From NCBI RefSeq assembly GCF_004168255.1, contig NZ_SEWG01000004.1:248001-312000 (forward strand): a stretch of DNA of 64,000 bases. The letters run 5' to 3'. The DNA comes from Mucilaginibacter terrigena. GTDB taxonomy: Bacteria > Bacteroidota > Bacteroidia > Sphingobacteriales > Sphingobacteriaceae. The stretch's first letter is position 1. Each line of letters opens with the position of its first letter. This document shows positions 52,408-61,630 of this stretch, one piece after another. A program made the position numbers and the translations under genes. A model generated the notes under the pieces. That model searched no databases, had not been told where the DNA came from, and worked only from the letters and a program-made list of their open reading frames with translations.

Positions 52408-53601
52408 TTAATCTTCGTTGATGGCTTTAACGCCGGGCAGTTCTTTACCTTCCATATATTCCAGTAAAGCGCCGCCACCTGTTGATACGTAGCTAACATC
52501 TTTGGTCATATCAAATTTTGCTACTGCTGCTGCAGAATCGCCGCCACCAATTAACGAGAATGCACCGTTATCAGTTGCTTTGGCAACCGCCTCGGCTATG
52601 GCTTTGGTACCTACCAAAAATTTCTCCATCTCAAAAACACCCATCGGGCCGTTCCAAAGAATGGTTTTCGATTCTTCAACCACTTTACTGAACAATTCAA
52701 CGGTTTCGGGGCCGATATCCAAACCCATCCAGTTATCGGGGATCTGGCCGGTTTTGGCAACATTGGTATTGGCATCATTTCCAAATTTATCGGCAATAAC
52801 GTTATCAACAGGTAAAAGCAGGTTAACGCCTTTTTCCTTCGCTTTTTTAACCAGGCTAAGCGCCAGGTCAAGCTTATCAGCTTCAACCAACGATGTACCG
52901 ATGGTACCGCCATCGGCCTTGGCAAAGGTATATGCCATACCACCTCCAATGATCAGGTTATCCACTTTATCCAGCAGCTTCTCTATCAGTTCTATCTTAT
53001 CAGATACCTTTGAACCACCCATAATTGCCGTGAAAGGTTTGGCAGCATCGTTCAGTATTTTTTCGGCATTGTTTAATTCTGCAGCCATCAGGTAGCCAAA
53101 AAATTTGGCGTCGGGGAAAAACTGCGCGATAACGGCTGTTGAGGCGTGCGCGCGATGAGCGGTACCAAAAGCATCGTTTACATAAACGTCGCCCAATTTT
53201 GATAGCTTTTCGGCAAAGTCCTTATCGCCTTTTTCTTCTTCTTTATAAAAACGAAGATTTTCTAATAAAAGCACTTCGCCTTTTTCAAGATCTTTTGATT
53301 TCTGGATAGCTTCTTCACCTATACAATCGTCAGCAAAATCTACGTGCTGTCCAAGCAGGTCGGCCAGGTGCGGTACTATATGCTTTAAGCTAAACTCTTC
53401 GGTAGGGCCGTTTTTAGGGCGGCCTAAATGCGACATGAGGATAACGGCACCGCCATCTTTAAGAATTTTTTTAATAGTAGGCAGGGCCGCGGTCATACGG
53501 TTATCATCGGTAATGTTATAGTCCTTATCCAAAGGCACATTAAAATCTACACGGATAAGTGCTCTTTTACCGTTAAAACTGATCTGATCTATTGTCTTCA
53601 T
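52408..53601 (-). CDS. pgk: Phosphoglycerate kinase
   Basis: A 397-residue glycolytic kinase that makes ATP from 1,3-bisphosphoglycerate. Seen: [11 protein letters not shown] at about 17-27, [16 protein letters not shown] near 58, [11 protein letters not shown] near 146, [12 protein letters not shown] near 190, and GGGDSAAAV near 353, the nucleotide-site loop. Length normal. It lies after gap and the GNAT gene on the same strand, with its own promoter region likely in the 97-base gap. Confidence 0.96.
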   Translation of the reverse strand: MKTIDQISFNGKRALIRVDFNVPLDKDYNITDDNRMTAALPTIKKILKDGGAVILMSHLGRPKNGPTEEFSLKHIVPHLADLLGQHVDFADDCIGEEAIQKSKDLEKGEVLLLENLRFYKEEEKGDKDFAEKLSKLGDVYVNDAFGTAHRAHASTAVIAQFFPDAKFFGYLMAAELNNAEKILNDAAKPFTAIMGGSKVSDKIELIEKLLDKVDNLIIGGGMAYTFAKADGGTIGTSLVEADKLDLALSLVKKAKEKGVNLLLPVDNVIADKFGNDANTNVAKTGQIPDNWMGLDIGPETVELFSKVVEESKTILWNGPMGVFEMEKFLVGTKAIAEAVAKATDNGAFSLIGGGDSAAAVAKFDMTKDVSYVSTGGGALLEYMEGKELPGVKAINED

Positions 53602-53698
53602 ATTTGATGTATATAATTTACGAACGGCGGCAATTTGCCTAAATTTATCCTAAAACCCAACGTAAAAGTTAAAAAGGTGTTTGCCTTCGCTTAAAACT

Positions 53699-54133
53699 TC
53701 ATCTTATTTTAACATACATTACATGATGCGGGCCAATACCAGGTACTTCAAACTCAGGCGAAATGATCTCGAAACCCACGCCTAAATAAAAAGGTACCGC
53801 CTTTTTGCGGGCATTGCACCAAACATAGTTTACCCCTTGCCCCCGCAGGTAGGTTATGGCAAAGTTTACCAGCATGTTACCGTAACCTTTGCCCCGGTAT
53901 TGTTCTGTAGTGGCCATGCCACGCAGCTGGTAGGCTTTCCCCTCGTATCCCTCATAACCTTTTGGGTGGAACGATGCGATACAGGCCAATTCTTCATCTT
54001 TATAATAACCAAGGTGAAACGCCTCATCAGCATCATCATTCGGGAAACGGCATTCATCAAGCGTTAGCTTACCCTCGCGCAAAACCTGGTTGCGGATAGG
54101 CAGCACATCATCTGCGGTAATAAACTTTATCAT
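53699..54133 (-). CDS. GNAT family N-acetyltransferase
   Basis: A 144-residue acetyltransferase. The CoA-binding motif RGMATTEQYRGKGYGNMLV (about 73-91) contains the Q/R-x-x-G-x-G signature, and the C-terminal VGFEIISPEFEVPGIGPHHV is typical of a small-molecule or amino group acetylase of this phylum. Its ATG overlaps the stop of gap by one base (TAATG), so it is expressed with glyceraldehyde-3-phosphate dehydrogenase. Confidence 0.85.
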   Translation of the reverse strand: MIKFITADDVLPIRNQVLREGKLTLDECRFPNDDADEAFHLGYYKDEELACIASFHPKGYEGYEGKAYQLRGMATTEQYRGKGYGNMLVNFAITYLRGQGVNYVWCNARKKAVPFYLGVGFEIISPEFEVPGIGPHHVMYVKIR

Positions 54134-55128
54134 TATTTAAGCCGGCTTATTTCAACAACCAAATCGGCCAGGCGACTGCTGTAGCCCATCTCGTTATCGT
54201 ACCACCCCACAACTTTTACCAACCCGCCAACTATTGATGTAAGCTGCGCATCAAATATGCAGCTATGGGGATTGTCCAAAATATCTGTAGACACAATTGG
54301 GTCTTCGGTATACTCCAGCACGTTTTTCATGGGGCCATTGGCCGCGGCTTTAAAAGCAGCGTTTATTTGGGCCACGGATGGTAATTTGTTAAGGCTGCAG
54401 GTAAAATCGGTTAGCGAGCCATTCAATACCGGCACACGGATACCTGCGCCACCTAAACGGCCTTCAAGGTGTGGGAATATATTGGTGATGGCCTTTGCAG
54501 CGCCCGTTGTTGTTGGGATAATGGATGCCGAAGCCGCCCTGGCCCTGCGCAGGTCTTTGTGGGGCGCGTCGTGCAGGTTCTGGTCGCCGGTCATGGAGTG
54601 CACCGTGGTGATATAGCCGTCCTTTATGCCCCAGTTGTCGTCCAGTATCTTTACCATGGCCGCCACATTATTAGTGGTACACGATGCATTTGACAATATG
54701 GGCGATCGCAGGTCGGCCTCGCCATCGTTTACTGCCAATACAACTGTTGGGATGCTTTTATCGCCCGGAGGCGCTGATATAATAACCTGTTTAGCCCCTG
54801 CTGTAAGGTGCTTAGATGCTCCTTCCCTGCTAATGAATTTCCCGGTTGATTCTATCACCAGGTCAACACCAAGTTGTTTCCAGGGCAACAGCGCAGGGTT
54901 GGCCTGCTGGTATACTTTTATAGCGTTGCCGTTTATATACAGGTTTTCTTCATCGGCGGTAACTGTACCCTTAAACCCCCGGTGAACAGAGTCGTACTTA
55001 AAAAGATGTGCAAGCGTGGCGGTGTCGGTCTGGTCGTTAATGGCCACAACCTCAACACCGGGCTTTGTAAGAATGGTTCTTAGGAATATACGGCCTATAC
55101 GGCCAAAACCGTTTATAGCGATCCTCAT
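54133..55128 (-). CDS. gap: Glyceraldehyde-3-phosphate dehydrogenase, type I
   Basis: A 331-residue glycolytic dehydrogenase. The NAD loop INGFGRIGR is at 4-12, the catalytic cysteine is in SNASCTTNN near 151, and the phosphate-site lines TVHSMTGDQ and GGAGIRVPVLNGSLT are present. WYDNEMGYSSRLADLV closes the protein, the normal end of the family. A TAATTTTG promoter element lies 21 bases upstream. It is followed by the overlapping GNAT gene, then pgk. Confidence 0.96.
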   Translation of the reverse strand: MRIAINGFGRIGRIFLRTILTKPGVEVVAINDQTDTATLAHLFKYDSVHRGFKGTVTADEENLYINGNAIKVYQQANPALLPWKQLGVDLVIESTGKFISREGASKHLTAGAKQVIISAPPGDKSIPTVVLAVNDGEADLRSPILSNASCTTNNVAAMVKILDDNWGIKDGYITTVHSMTGDQNLHDAPHKDLRRARAASASIIPTTTGAAKAITNIFPHLEGRLGGAGIRVPVLNGSLTDFTCSLNKLPSVAQINAAFKAAANGPMKNVLEYTEDPIVSTDILDNPHSCIFDAQLTSIVGGLVKVVGWYDNEMGYSSRLADLVVEISRLK

Positions 55129-55148
55129 TTTATGTTAAATTAAGGATG

Positions 55149-55156
55149 CAAAATTA
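55149..55156 (-). promoter_or_regulatory. -7 element upstream of gap
   Basis: TAATTTTG on the minus strand matches TAnnTTTG, 20 bases before the gap ATG. A clear -33 element was not seen. Confidence 0.45.
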
Positions 55157-55181
55157 GTAAAATTAAGCAGGTGGCTAACAG

Positions 55182-56285
55182 TTATACAAAGAGGTTACGC
55201 AGAGATAACTTTTCTCTTTCTTTTGTGCGGAGGAAAAACGTTATTGCCCAGTTAAATAATATAGATATCGACAAGATCAGGATGATCAATGCGAAATTAC
55301 CCAGGTGCGCAAACGTAAACGCCATTATAATTATCAGGATATTTACACCGCCCAAAATAAGCGTGGTTTGCAGGTGGGTATAACCCAGGCGCAGTATACG
55401 GTGATGAATATGGTTACGATCGGCCGTGAAAGGCGATTTGCCGTTAACTATACGCAGCACAAACACCCGCAGTGTATCAAATATAGGCCCCATTAATATG
55501 GCAAATGTTATGGCCGGGGCCGAAATAATTGCAGGTGTGTTATGGGCTGTGAATTTATTAAACTCGATAAACCGAACCGCCATTATTGCCGATATAAGGC
55601 CGATAAGCAGGGAGCCCGCATCGCCCATAAATATTTTTGCCGGGGTTAAATTAAAGCGCAAAAAGCCAAATACTGCGCCTACAATACTTAACGATACTGC
55701 TGCAAGCTCGTAATGTTTTATAGACATGAACAGAACAGAGAAGGTACCGTTTACAATTATACAGGTTGTGCCTGCCAGCCCATCGATACCATCTATCAAA
55801 TTAAAAGCATTGATAATAAGGATGATGAACAGGATAGACAGTATAGCGCTTGTGATATACGAGATATCGTAAATACCCATGATGCCGTACATGCTGGTAA
55901 AGCGGATATCGCCTAAAATAACCAGGATGGTTGCTACTATAAACTGTATTAAAAACTTGGTACTTGAGTGCACGCCCGAAAGGTCGTCCTTCAGGCCCAT
56001 TATAAATAGTACTATACTGGCAGTAAGCAGGTAACTAACCGGTATGGTTTTATCAACTATGCTGAATAATAAGAGGGTAATAGTAAAACTTACAAAAATG
56101 GCTACGCCACCTAAACGTGGTATGCCGTGGTCATGCTGTTTGCGAAAGTGGCCAACATCATCGTATAAATGCCGGGTGCGTGCAACGTGTAAAATAGAGG
56201 GGATAGAAAGCAGCGTAATCAAAACTGAAAACGTTACTATTAATAAATAGTATATAAAATAATACGAGTTTAAAAATTCGGGCAT
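55182..56285 (-). CDS. WecA-like undecaprenyl-phosphate sugar-1-phosphate transferase
   Basis: A 367-residue polytopic membrane protein of the MraY/WecA family, starting surface polysaccharide synthesis on undecaprenyl phosphate. Seen: the acidic GLKDDLSGVHSSTKF near 95, FNLIDGIDGLAGTTC near 160, AKIFMGDAGSLLIG near 215, and HHRILRLGYTHLQTT near 290. It differs from MraY (no HHHYQKKG loop) and so is not a second cell wall enzyme. It is next to a glycosyltransferase and a Wza-like gene. Confidence 0.88.
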   Translation of the reverse strand: MPEFLNSYYFIYYLLIVTFSVLITLLSIPSILHVARTRHLYDDVGHFRKQHDHGIPRLGGVAIFVSFTITLLLFSIVDKTIPVSYLLTASIVLFIMGLKDDLSGVHSSTKFLIQFIVATILVILGDIRFTSMYGIMGIYDISYITSAILSILFIILIINAFNLIDGIDGLAGTTCIIVNGTFSVLFMSIKHYELAAVSLSIVGAVFGFLRFNLTPAKIFMGDAGSLLIGLISAIMAVRFIEFNKFTAHNTPAIISAPAITFAILMGPIFDTLRVFVLRIVNGKSPFTADRNHIHHRILRLGYTHLQTTLILGGVNILIIIMAFTFAHLGNFALIILILSISILFNWAITFFLRTKEREKLSLRNLFV

Positions 56286-56340
56286 TAAATATAATTGTTA
56301 GGGACAGTTATATGTTACAAATATATCATTTTATTCTAAA

Positions 56341-57117
56341 TTAAAAAAATTGCCTTAATTTTCGTAAAGGCTTGAATAACAGCGCAATAGGTGGAAATAT
56401 AATCTTATTATGGTACATAGCCTTCAGGTCGAATAATAAAGCATTAATACGGTTAATAATATTTTTGTTGCTAACCCCGCCTACACTCATCTTTACCAGC
56501 ACCTTTTGCAAATAGTAAACACTCGCTTGTTTTAAATGCATAAAACGCAGCATCAGTTCATAATCGGCTGCGGTGCCAAACTCAAGGCTGTAATTGCCAA
56601 ATTTTTCAAACAACGTTTTTTTGCAATAAAAGGTAGGGTGTGGCGGCATCCAGCCCCGGTTAAACATCCCTTTTTTATATTGGCCTGTACGCCATTTACG
56701 AATAATACTGCCACCCGGTTTTATGTAATCAAGGTCGCCGTAAACTATTTCTGCATGATTATTTGCAAAGGCATTGGCAATATCATTCAACACATGGTTG
56801 CCGGCAAAAAAATCGTCGGCATTAAGTATGCCTATCACATCGCCTTGTGCTAAGGCTATGCCTTTATTCATGGCGTCGTAGATCCCCTTATCAGGCTCCG
56901 AAATAAATCTTTGGACATCCTTTTCATGCTTTTTGATGATAGGCACTGTATTGTCTGACGAGGCGCCGTCAATAATAATATATTCGATATTATCGTAATC
57001 CTGGCTTATTACAGATAGTATAGATTGTTCAATAGTGCTTTGGGCATTATAGCAAACAGTAATTACAGATATTTTAAGGTCATGCACTTTGGAAAAATAC
57101 ATTTTATTTAGGTGCAA
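56341..57117 (-). CDS. Glycosyltransferase family 2
   Basis: A 258-residue GT-A glycosyltransferase. ISVITVCYNAQSTIEQSI near 17, YIIIDGASSDNT near 47, GIYDAMNKGIALAQGDVIG near 80 and the metal-binding NADDFFAG near 99 identify it. The open frame starts at 57117, and the second ATG (MYFSKV) at 57102 is an alternative. The sugar is unknown. It is divergent from the Wza-like gene; with the WecA-like gene it suggests a small exopolysaccharide locus. Confidence 0.85.
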   Translation of the reverse strand: MHLNKMYFSKVHDLKISVITVCYNAQSTIEQSILSVISQDYDNIEYIIIDGASSDNTVPIIKKHEKDVQRFISEPDKGIYDAMNKGIALAQGDVIGILNADDFFAGNHVLNDIANAFANNHAEIVYGDLDYIKPGGSIIRKWRTGQYKKGMFNRGWMPPHPTFYCKKTLFEKFGNYSLEFGTAADYELMLRFMHLKQASVYYLQKVLVKMSVGGVSNKNIINRINALLFDLKAMYHNKIIFPPIALLFKPLRKLRQFF

Positions 57118-57168
57118 ATTATGTAATTTTGAAATCGCTGCCTAATTTATCAGTAACATTAAGCGGTA

Positions 57169-57954
57169 ATGATATATATGCGTGCTTTATACTTTATTTG
57201 TTTTGCCGGTATAATTATGTTAGGCTGTTCGTGCTCGTATAAGCAAAACCAGGTGCTTTTCGAAAAAAGGGCGGCAACTGTTGATACCATATCGCAAACA
57301 GCGACAACCGTAAGCTACCAGATACAGCCGCAGGATATTTTGCAAATACGCAACCTTCAAAGCCTGCGTTACATTGTTGATGAAATGCCGGTATCTGCAA
57401 CATCGGGCAGTAGCAATAACGCGGCCTCGCAAGGGCAAACCTTCCAGGTGGAAGAAGATGGTACTGTAGCGCTGCCGGCCATAGGGCATGTACAGGTTGC
57501 CGGTTTAACACGCACCCAGGCTACAAAATTAATAGAAGACCTGTATCGCAAAAGCCTTTTAAAAGACCCCATAATTGAATTAAAGGTTGTAAACCTAAAA
57601 GTAACCCTGTTAGGCGAAGTAAAAGCGCCCGGTAACTTCCCTATTGTAAAAGATAATACAACCCTTGTAGAAATTATTGGCCAGGCAGGGGGCTTAACCC
57701 CGGCGGCTAATGAAAAAAATATCAAAATTATACGTGGGAAGGGGAAGGTTCAGCATGTAACCGAGATTGACCTGAGTAATTTAAATTCGTTATCAGACCC
57801 ACGCTCTATCCTGCAAAACGGCGACATTATATACATTGCGCAAAACAAACGCGCGATACGTACAGATAACCTGCAAAATTTTAACACCTGGATACAGCCT
57901 ACCCTGTTGTTATTAAACACAGCGCTGCTTATATTTACCCTTGGCAGGCGGTAA
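57169..57954 (+). CDS. Polysaccharide export lipoprotein (Wza-like)
   Basis: A 261-residue outer membrane export protein. The signal ends in LGCSC, a lipobox. The export domain (SYQIQPQDILQIRN near 42, VALPAIGHVQVAGLTRTQAT near 101) is followed by an SLBB-like part (VTLLGEVKAPGNFPIVKDN near 145). The C-terminal helix (PTLLLLNTALLIFTLGRR) could cross the outer membrane as in Wza. The frame starts at M1 (57169); M4 (MRALYF) is an alternative. Confidence 0.88.
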   Translation: MIYMRALYFICFAGIIMLGCSCSYKQNQVLFEKRAATVDTISQTATTVSYQIQPQDILQIRNLQSLRYIVDEMPVSATSGSSNNAASQGQTFQVEEDGTVALPAIGHVQVAGLTRTQATKLIEDLYRKSLLKDPIIELKVVNLKVTLLGEVKAPGNFPIVKDNTTLVEIIGQAGGLTPAANEKNIKIIRGKGKVQHVTEIDLSNLNSLSDPRSILQNGDIIYIAQNKRAIRTDNLQNFNTWIQPTLLLLNTALLIFTLGRR

Positions 57955-57963
57955 GCTAACCTG

Positions 57964-58962
57964 TTATTTGTTAATTTCTTTCCAAAGCAGGTCTTTAAGC
58001 TCAACGATATTTTTTTGAGCTACCGATGAGATGAATACATAAGGTATATCTGCCGGTACTTCTTTTTCCATCTCCTGCTGCAGTTCCTGGTCAAGCATAT
58101 CGGCTTTGGTAATGGCCAGCACACGTGGCTTGTGCATCAGTTCGGGGTTGTACTCGTTCAGTTCCTTCAACAGGATATTATATTCTTCTTTAATAGTACG
58201 GTTGGTATCGGCAGGCACCATAAACAGTAACACCGAGTTACGCTCGATATGGCGCAAAAAGCGTATCCCCAATCCTTTGCCCTGCGATGCACCTTCTATA
58301 ATACCCGGTATATCGGCCATAACAAACGATTTGTTGTTGCGGTAAGCCACAATACCCAAATTGGGCACAAGCGTTGTAAAGGCGTAATCGGCTATTTCCG
58401 GCTTGGCAGCAGATACCACCGATAATAAAGTTGATTTACCTGCATTTGGGAAACCAACCAAACCAACATCGGCCAGTAATTTTAATTCAAGAATGTTCCA
58501 GTCTTCCTCGCCCTCTTCGCCGGGTTGCGAGTAGCGCGGGGTTTGCTGGGTAGCGGTTTTAAAATGCCAGTTGCCCTGGCCTCCCCTTCCGCCTTTTGCT
58601 AATATTTTGGTTTCGCCGTCGGTGCTTATCTCAAACAGCACTTCGCCGGTTTCGGCATTTTTGGCTATGGTACCCAGCGGTACTTCCAGGATCTCGTCGC
58701 GGCCGGTTTTTCCCGAACGCAGCGAACTACCGCCCGAGTCGCCGTCGCCGGCTATTACGTGTTTACGAAATTTGAGGTGAAGCAGTGTCCATAACTGGGC
58801 GTTACCTTTTACAATAACATGCCCGCCACGGCCGCCATCGCCGCCATCTGGGCCACCTTTTGAAGTTAAAATATCACGGTGTAGGTGTGATGAACCGGCA
58901 CCACCATGTCCCGAACGGCAGCATATTTTTACGTAATCAACAAAATTTGAGCCTTGAGACAT
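57964..58962 (-). CDS. obgE: GTPase ObgE/CgtA
   Basis: A 332-residue ribosome-associated GTPase. The glycine-rich Obg fold at the N-terminus ([16 protein letters not shown] near 36-51) is followed by the G domain: GFPNAGKST (P loop) near 166, [15 protein letters not shown] near 212, and NKxD-type TKAD near 289. Length normal. It is convergent with the Wza-like gene, nine bases apart. The 94-base gap to adk upstream is made of word repeats. Confidence 0.95.
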   Translation of the reverse strand: MSQGSNFVDYVKICCRSGHGGAGSSHLHRDILTSKGGPDGGDGGRGGHVIVKGNAQLWTLLHLKFRKHVIAGDGDSGGSSLRSGKTGRDEILEVPLGTIAKNAETGEVLFEISTDGETKILAKGGRGGQGNWHFKTATQQTPRYSQPGEEGEEDWNILELKLLADVGLVGFPNAGKSTLLSVVSAAKPEIADYAFTTLVPNLGIVAYRNNKSFVMADIPGIIEGASQGKGLGIRFLRHIERNSVLLFMVPADTNRTIKEEYNILLKELNEYNPELMHKPRVLAITKADMLDQELQQEMEKEVPADIPYVFISSVAQKNIVELKDLLWKEINK

Positions 58963-58971
58963 AGTAGAAGT

Positions 58972-59056
58972 ATTTCGGATTTCGGATTTTTAATTTCGGA
59001 TCCTTAAATATCAAATAATCGGAATAGATCCGAAATCGAACATCCGAAATCCGAAA
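58972..59056. repeat. Word repeat (ATTTCGGATTTCGGAT type)
   Basis: TATTTCGGATTTCGGATTTT and TAATTTCGGATCC, then on the far side GATCCGAAATCGAACATCC and GAAATCCGAAATTAA, so the two halves are also roughly inverted. It fills the adk-obgE gap; related to 34545-34590. Confidence 0.6.
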
Positions 59057-59629
59057 TTAATAAGAAGCTATAACGGTATTGATGGAATCGAAGATCTCTT
59101 CTACCGCGCCTATACCATTAATGCTTGTAAACTTATTTTGGTTTTTATAAAACCCCGCAACCGGCGCGGTTTTATCATTATATTCTTTAATACGCTTGCG
59201 TATCACTTCGGGGTTAGCATCATCAGGCCTGCCCGATGTTTCACCACGTTTTAGTAAGCGTTGCTCTAATTCGGCATCGGTAACCTCAAGAGCTATCATA
59301 CCTGATATGGCAGATTCTTTTGATTCCAGCAAATTATCCAGAGCCTCGGCTTGTGCTACCGTACGCGGGAAACCGTCAAAAATAAAACCTTTTGCATCCT
59401 TATTGGCATCGAGCTTATTGCTGATCATCCCTATGACTACGCTATCAGGCACCAAAACGCCCTCATCCATCAGCTTTTTTGCTTCGATACCTAATTCGGT
59501 ACCCTGGGTAATTTCGCCACGCAGCAAATCGCCTGTTGAAAGGTGAATTAAGCCAAATTTTTCGATAAGATTTTGTGATTGGGTACCCTTCCCGGCACCG
59601 GGCGGACCAAACAGAACTAAGTTAAGCAT
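59057..59629 (-). CDS. adk: Adenylate kinase
   Basis: A 190-residue kinase that balances AMP, ADP and ATP. Seen: LFGPPGAGKGTQS at about 6-18, HLSTGDLLRGEI near 34, GFIFDGFPRTVAQAEAL near 80, and RLLKRGETSGRPDD with a short LID without zinc-binding cysteines. The short form is usual in this phylum. It is the gene next to the tRNA, separated by a terminator hairpin. Confidence 0.95.
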   Translation of the reverse strand: MLNLVLFGPPGAGKGTQSQNLIEKFGLIHLSTGDLLRGEITQGTELGIEAKKLMDEGVLVPDSVVIGMISNKLDANKDAKGFIFDGFPRTVAQAEALDNLLESKESAISGMIALEVTDAELEQRLLKRGETSGRPDDANPEVIRKRIKEYNDKTAPVAGFYKNQNKFTSINGIGAVEEIFDSINTVIASY

Positions 59630-59646
59630 CCCTTGCGATTAAAGTT

Positions 59647-59675
59647 AAAAGCCTTTCCGTTTTTTACAGAAAGGC
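59647..59675 (-). terminator. Intrinsic terminator after tRNA-Arg
   Basis: GCCTTTCCGT and ACAGAAAGGC form a stem with one mismatch, followed by TTTTAACTTT on the minus strand. It lies 11 bases after the tRNA. Confidence 0.7.
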
Positions 59676-59685
59676 CCAGTTTGTG

Positions 59686-59759
59686 TGCACTTGTAGGGAT
59701 TCGAACCCCAAACCTTCTCATCCGTAGTGAGATGCTCTATCCAATTGAGCTACAAATGC
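59686..59759 (-). tRNA. tRNA-Arg (anticodon ACG)
   Basis: The minus strand folds as a full cloverleaf: acceptor GCATTTG/CAAGTGC, D stem GCTC/GAGC, anticodon stem TCTCA/TGAGA with loop CTACGGA (anticodon ACG), variable loop AGGTT, T stem TGGGG/CCCTA with loop TTCGAAT. The CCA end is not encoded. ACG reads CGU codons (and, as inosine, CGC and CGA). Confidence 0.95.
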
Positions 59760-59857
59760 GTTTTGTATAAAACAGCTGTCACTAACTGATAACTGTCCCG
59801 TTTTTAACGGACTGCAAAAATAGGATTTTCTGCATCCATTGCAAACTTTTTTATCAA

Positions 59858-60319
59858 TTACTTTACTTTTTGGGCAATCGCGTCAAAATCCGGCAAATCG
59901 CCCGCATTGTCTAACACCTCGGCATATATTATGTTTTGATCCTCATCTATCACAAACGCTGCACGTTTAGATACGCCTTTCATGCCAAAAGCAAACTCGG
60001 CATATAAAGCGCCGTATGCTGAAGATACATCTTTATTAAAATCTGACAGTAACGGAAACTGGTAGCTGTTCTCTTCTTTAAACTTAGCCAGCGTAAAAGG
60101 CGAATCGACAGAGATGCCCAGGATCTGTGCGTTAAGCCCGTCGTAATAGCCAAAGCTATCGCGCATGGTGCAAAGCTGTGTGGTGCATACACCGGTAAAT
60201 GCCAGCGGAAAAAAGTGAACAACAATTTTTTTGCCTTTAAAATCGACTAAGGAAACATCTTTAAGATCTGACGAGGTTAAGGTAAACTGTGGTGCCGCCT
60301 GGCCGGTTTGTACTGACAT
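59858..60319 (-). CDS. Peroxiredoxin (AhpC/TSA family)
   Basis: A 153-residue thiol peroxidase. I start at the ATG at 60319 (MSVQTGQAAPQFTLTSSDLK), the normal N-terminus; the frame extends 17 codons upstream. The peroxidatic cysteine lies in PLAFTGVCTTQLCTM near 48, with a second cysteine five residues later. VSFDSP-like VDSPF and FPLLSDFNKDV follow. The short single-domain form resembles AhpE or BCP-type enzymes. It lies alone, upstream of the tRNA. Confidence 0.88.
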   Translation of the reverse strand: MSVQTGQAAPQFTLTSSDLKDVSLVDFKGKKIVVHFFPLAFTGVCTTQLCTMRDSFGYYDGLNAQILGISVDSPFTLAKFKEENSYQFPLLSDFNKDVSSAYGALYAEFAFGMKGVSKRAAFVIDEDQNIIYAEVLDNAGDLPDFDAIAQKVK

Positions 60320-60463
60320 GCTGTTTTTGATTTTTCTGATGCAAATGAATGATAATTTATCCGTAATCAAGATAATTAAAAGGTCATAATATCAATTAAA
60401 AAAACTATTTGTTTAATATACATACTTGAAATAACCTTAGATTTATGGTACTAAACTTATCAA

Positions 60464-61567
60464 ATGAAACGTAAATTATGGTTGCTCTTTCCCGTCTTGT
60501 TGTGCAACCTCATCTTATACGCCCGGCCGCCAAAAACTGTAAATAATTTTATATTAAAAGGCGCTATCGCCAATCGTAAGATACACCAAATATGGTTAAG
60601 GTATAATGTAAATAACGGTAAAAAAGTAAGGCTTAAAACTTTCGTCAAAAATGGATCGTTTTTATTCAGAGGTTTTATTGCAAGCCCGGTTTACGCAGAG
60701 TTTTTTTTCGACAATGGGCCGCACAGTGATCTTGGTTTCAATTCCATATTTTTAAGTCCCGGCAGTATGACGGTATCTTTAGTGAAAGATGATACCGAGC
60801 ATACTAAAGTAAGCGGATCTGTGATGCAGGACGATTGGTACAGGCTTAGGGCGAATATGCCAAAACCTGATAGTTTATTTAAGGATTACGGCAAATGGAT
60901 AGAACAAAATAAACAACTCGACTATAATTTTATTGCAACCCATCCTGCCTCCTATTTAAGCCCATATCTCGCTGCCGATTATTCGCATGAGCTGCCGCTC
61001 GACTCAGCAGAAATGTTTTACAATGCATTTACCACACCGGTAAAAAATAGTTATGCCGGGAAAGCCTTCCTCGATCATATTTTAAAACACAAGGCTTCTG
61101 CCGCGGGAAGCATGGCACCATTATTTGTTAAGACCGATATAAATAAAAAGCAGGTAGATCTCAGATCTTTCAGGAACAAAAAGTATGTGGTGCTTTATTT
61201 TTGGGCGAGTTGGGCGCTATATCGCAGTAACGAGGTCAGGTATTTAAATACGATGTATAAAAGCTATCACTCTAAAGGATTAGAATTTATAGCCCTTTCC
61301 CAGGATTTTATAACAAAGGATTTTAGGGAAGCTATTGTCAAAAATGGTATGGGTAAATGGCACAATATATTATTATCCTGGGACCCTGAATTTCATAGTA
61401 AATACAACATAAACAGCATGCCCCCCTGTATCGCAATTTTGATTGATAAACAAGGCAAAATAATTGGCCGGTATATGGGCGAGCATCCAAAATGGGAAAA
61501 GAAACTTGATAACGAGGGCAGCTTTAACGACATGAAAAAAAAGCTTGCTGAGGTGTTGAGGAAATAA
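60464..61567 (+). CDS. Exported TlpA/DUF4369-type thioredoxin-fold protein lacking CxxC
   Basis: A 367-residue exported protein (signal MKRKLWLLFPVLLCNLILYA). Residues about 25-120 are DUF4369-like (FILKGAIANRKIHQIWLRYN) and 215-360 form an AhpC/TSA-thioredoxin fold with FRNKKYVVLYFWASWALYRS near 235 and MPPCIAILIDKQGKIIGRY near 318. In TlpA-type reductases FWASWC is followed by xxC; here the sequence is WALYR, so both active cysteines are missing. It may be a non-redox, possibly structural, member. One cysteine remains next to the cis-Pro region. Confidence 0.75.
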   Translation: MKRKLWLLFPVLLCNLILYARPPKTVNNFILKGAIANRKIHQIWLRYNVNNGKKVRLKTFVKNGSFLFRGFIASPVYAEFFFDNGPHSDLGFNSIFLSPGSMTVSLVKDDTEHTKVSGSVMQDDWYRLRANMPKPDSLFKDYGKWIEQNKQLDYNFIATHPASYLSPYLAADYSHELPLDSAEMFYNAFTTPVKNSYAGKAFLDHILKHKASAAGSMAPLFVKTDINKKQVDLRSFRNKKYVVLYFWASWALYRSNEVRYLNTMYKSYHSKGLEFIALSQDFITKDFREAIVKNGMGKWHNILLSWDPEFHSKYNINSMPPCIAILIDKQGKIIGRYMGEHPKWEKKLDNEGSFNDMKKKLAEVLRK

Positions 61568-61630
61568 GGTATTTAACGTAATTGTATCCCGGCTTTTAGA
61601 ACATTTGGTTAAGCATATTGTAATATTTAT

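Noticed and set aside
55182..56285. A second mraY
   Set aside because: It lacks the MraY-specific histidine loop and stands next to polysaccharide genes, so WecA-type is the better call.
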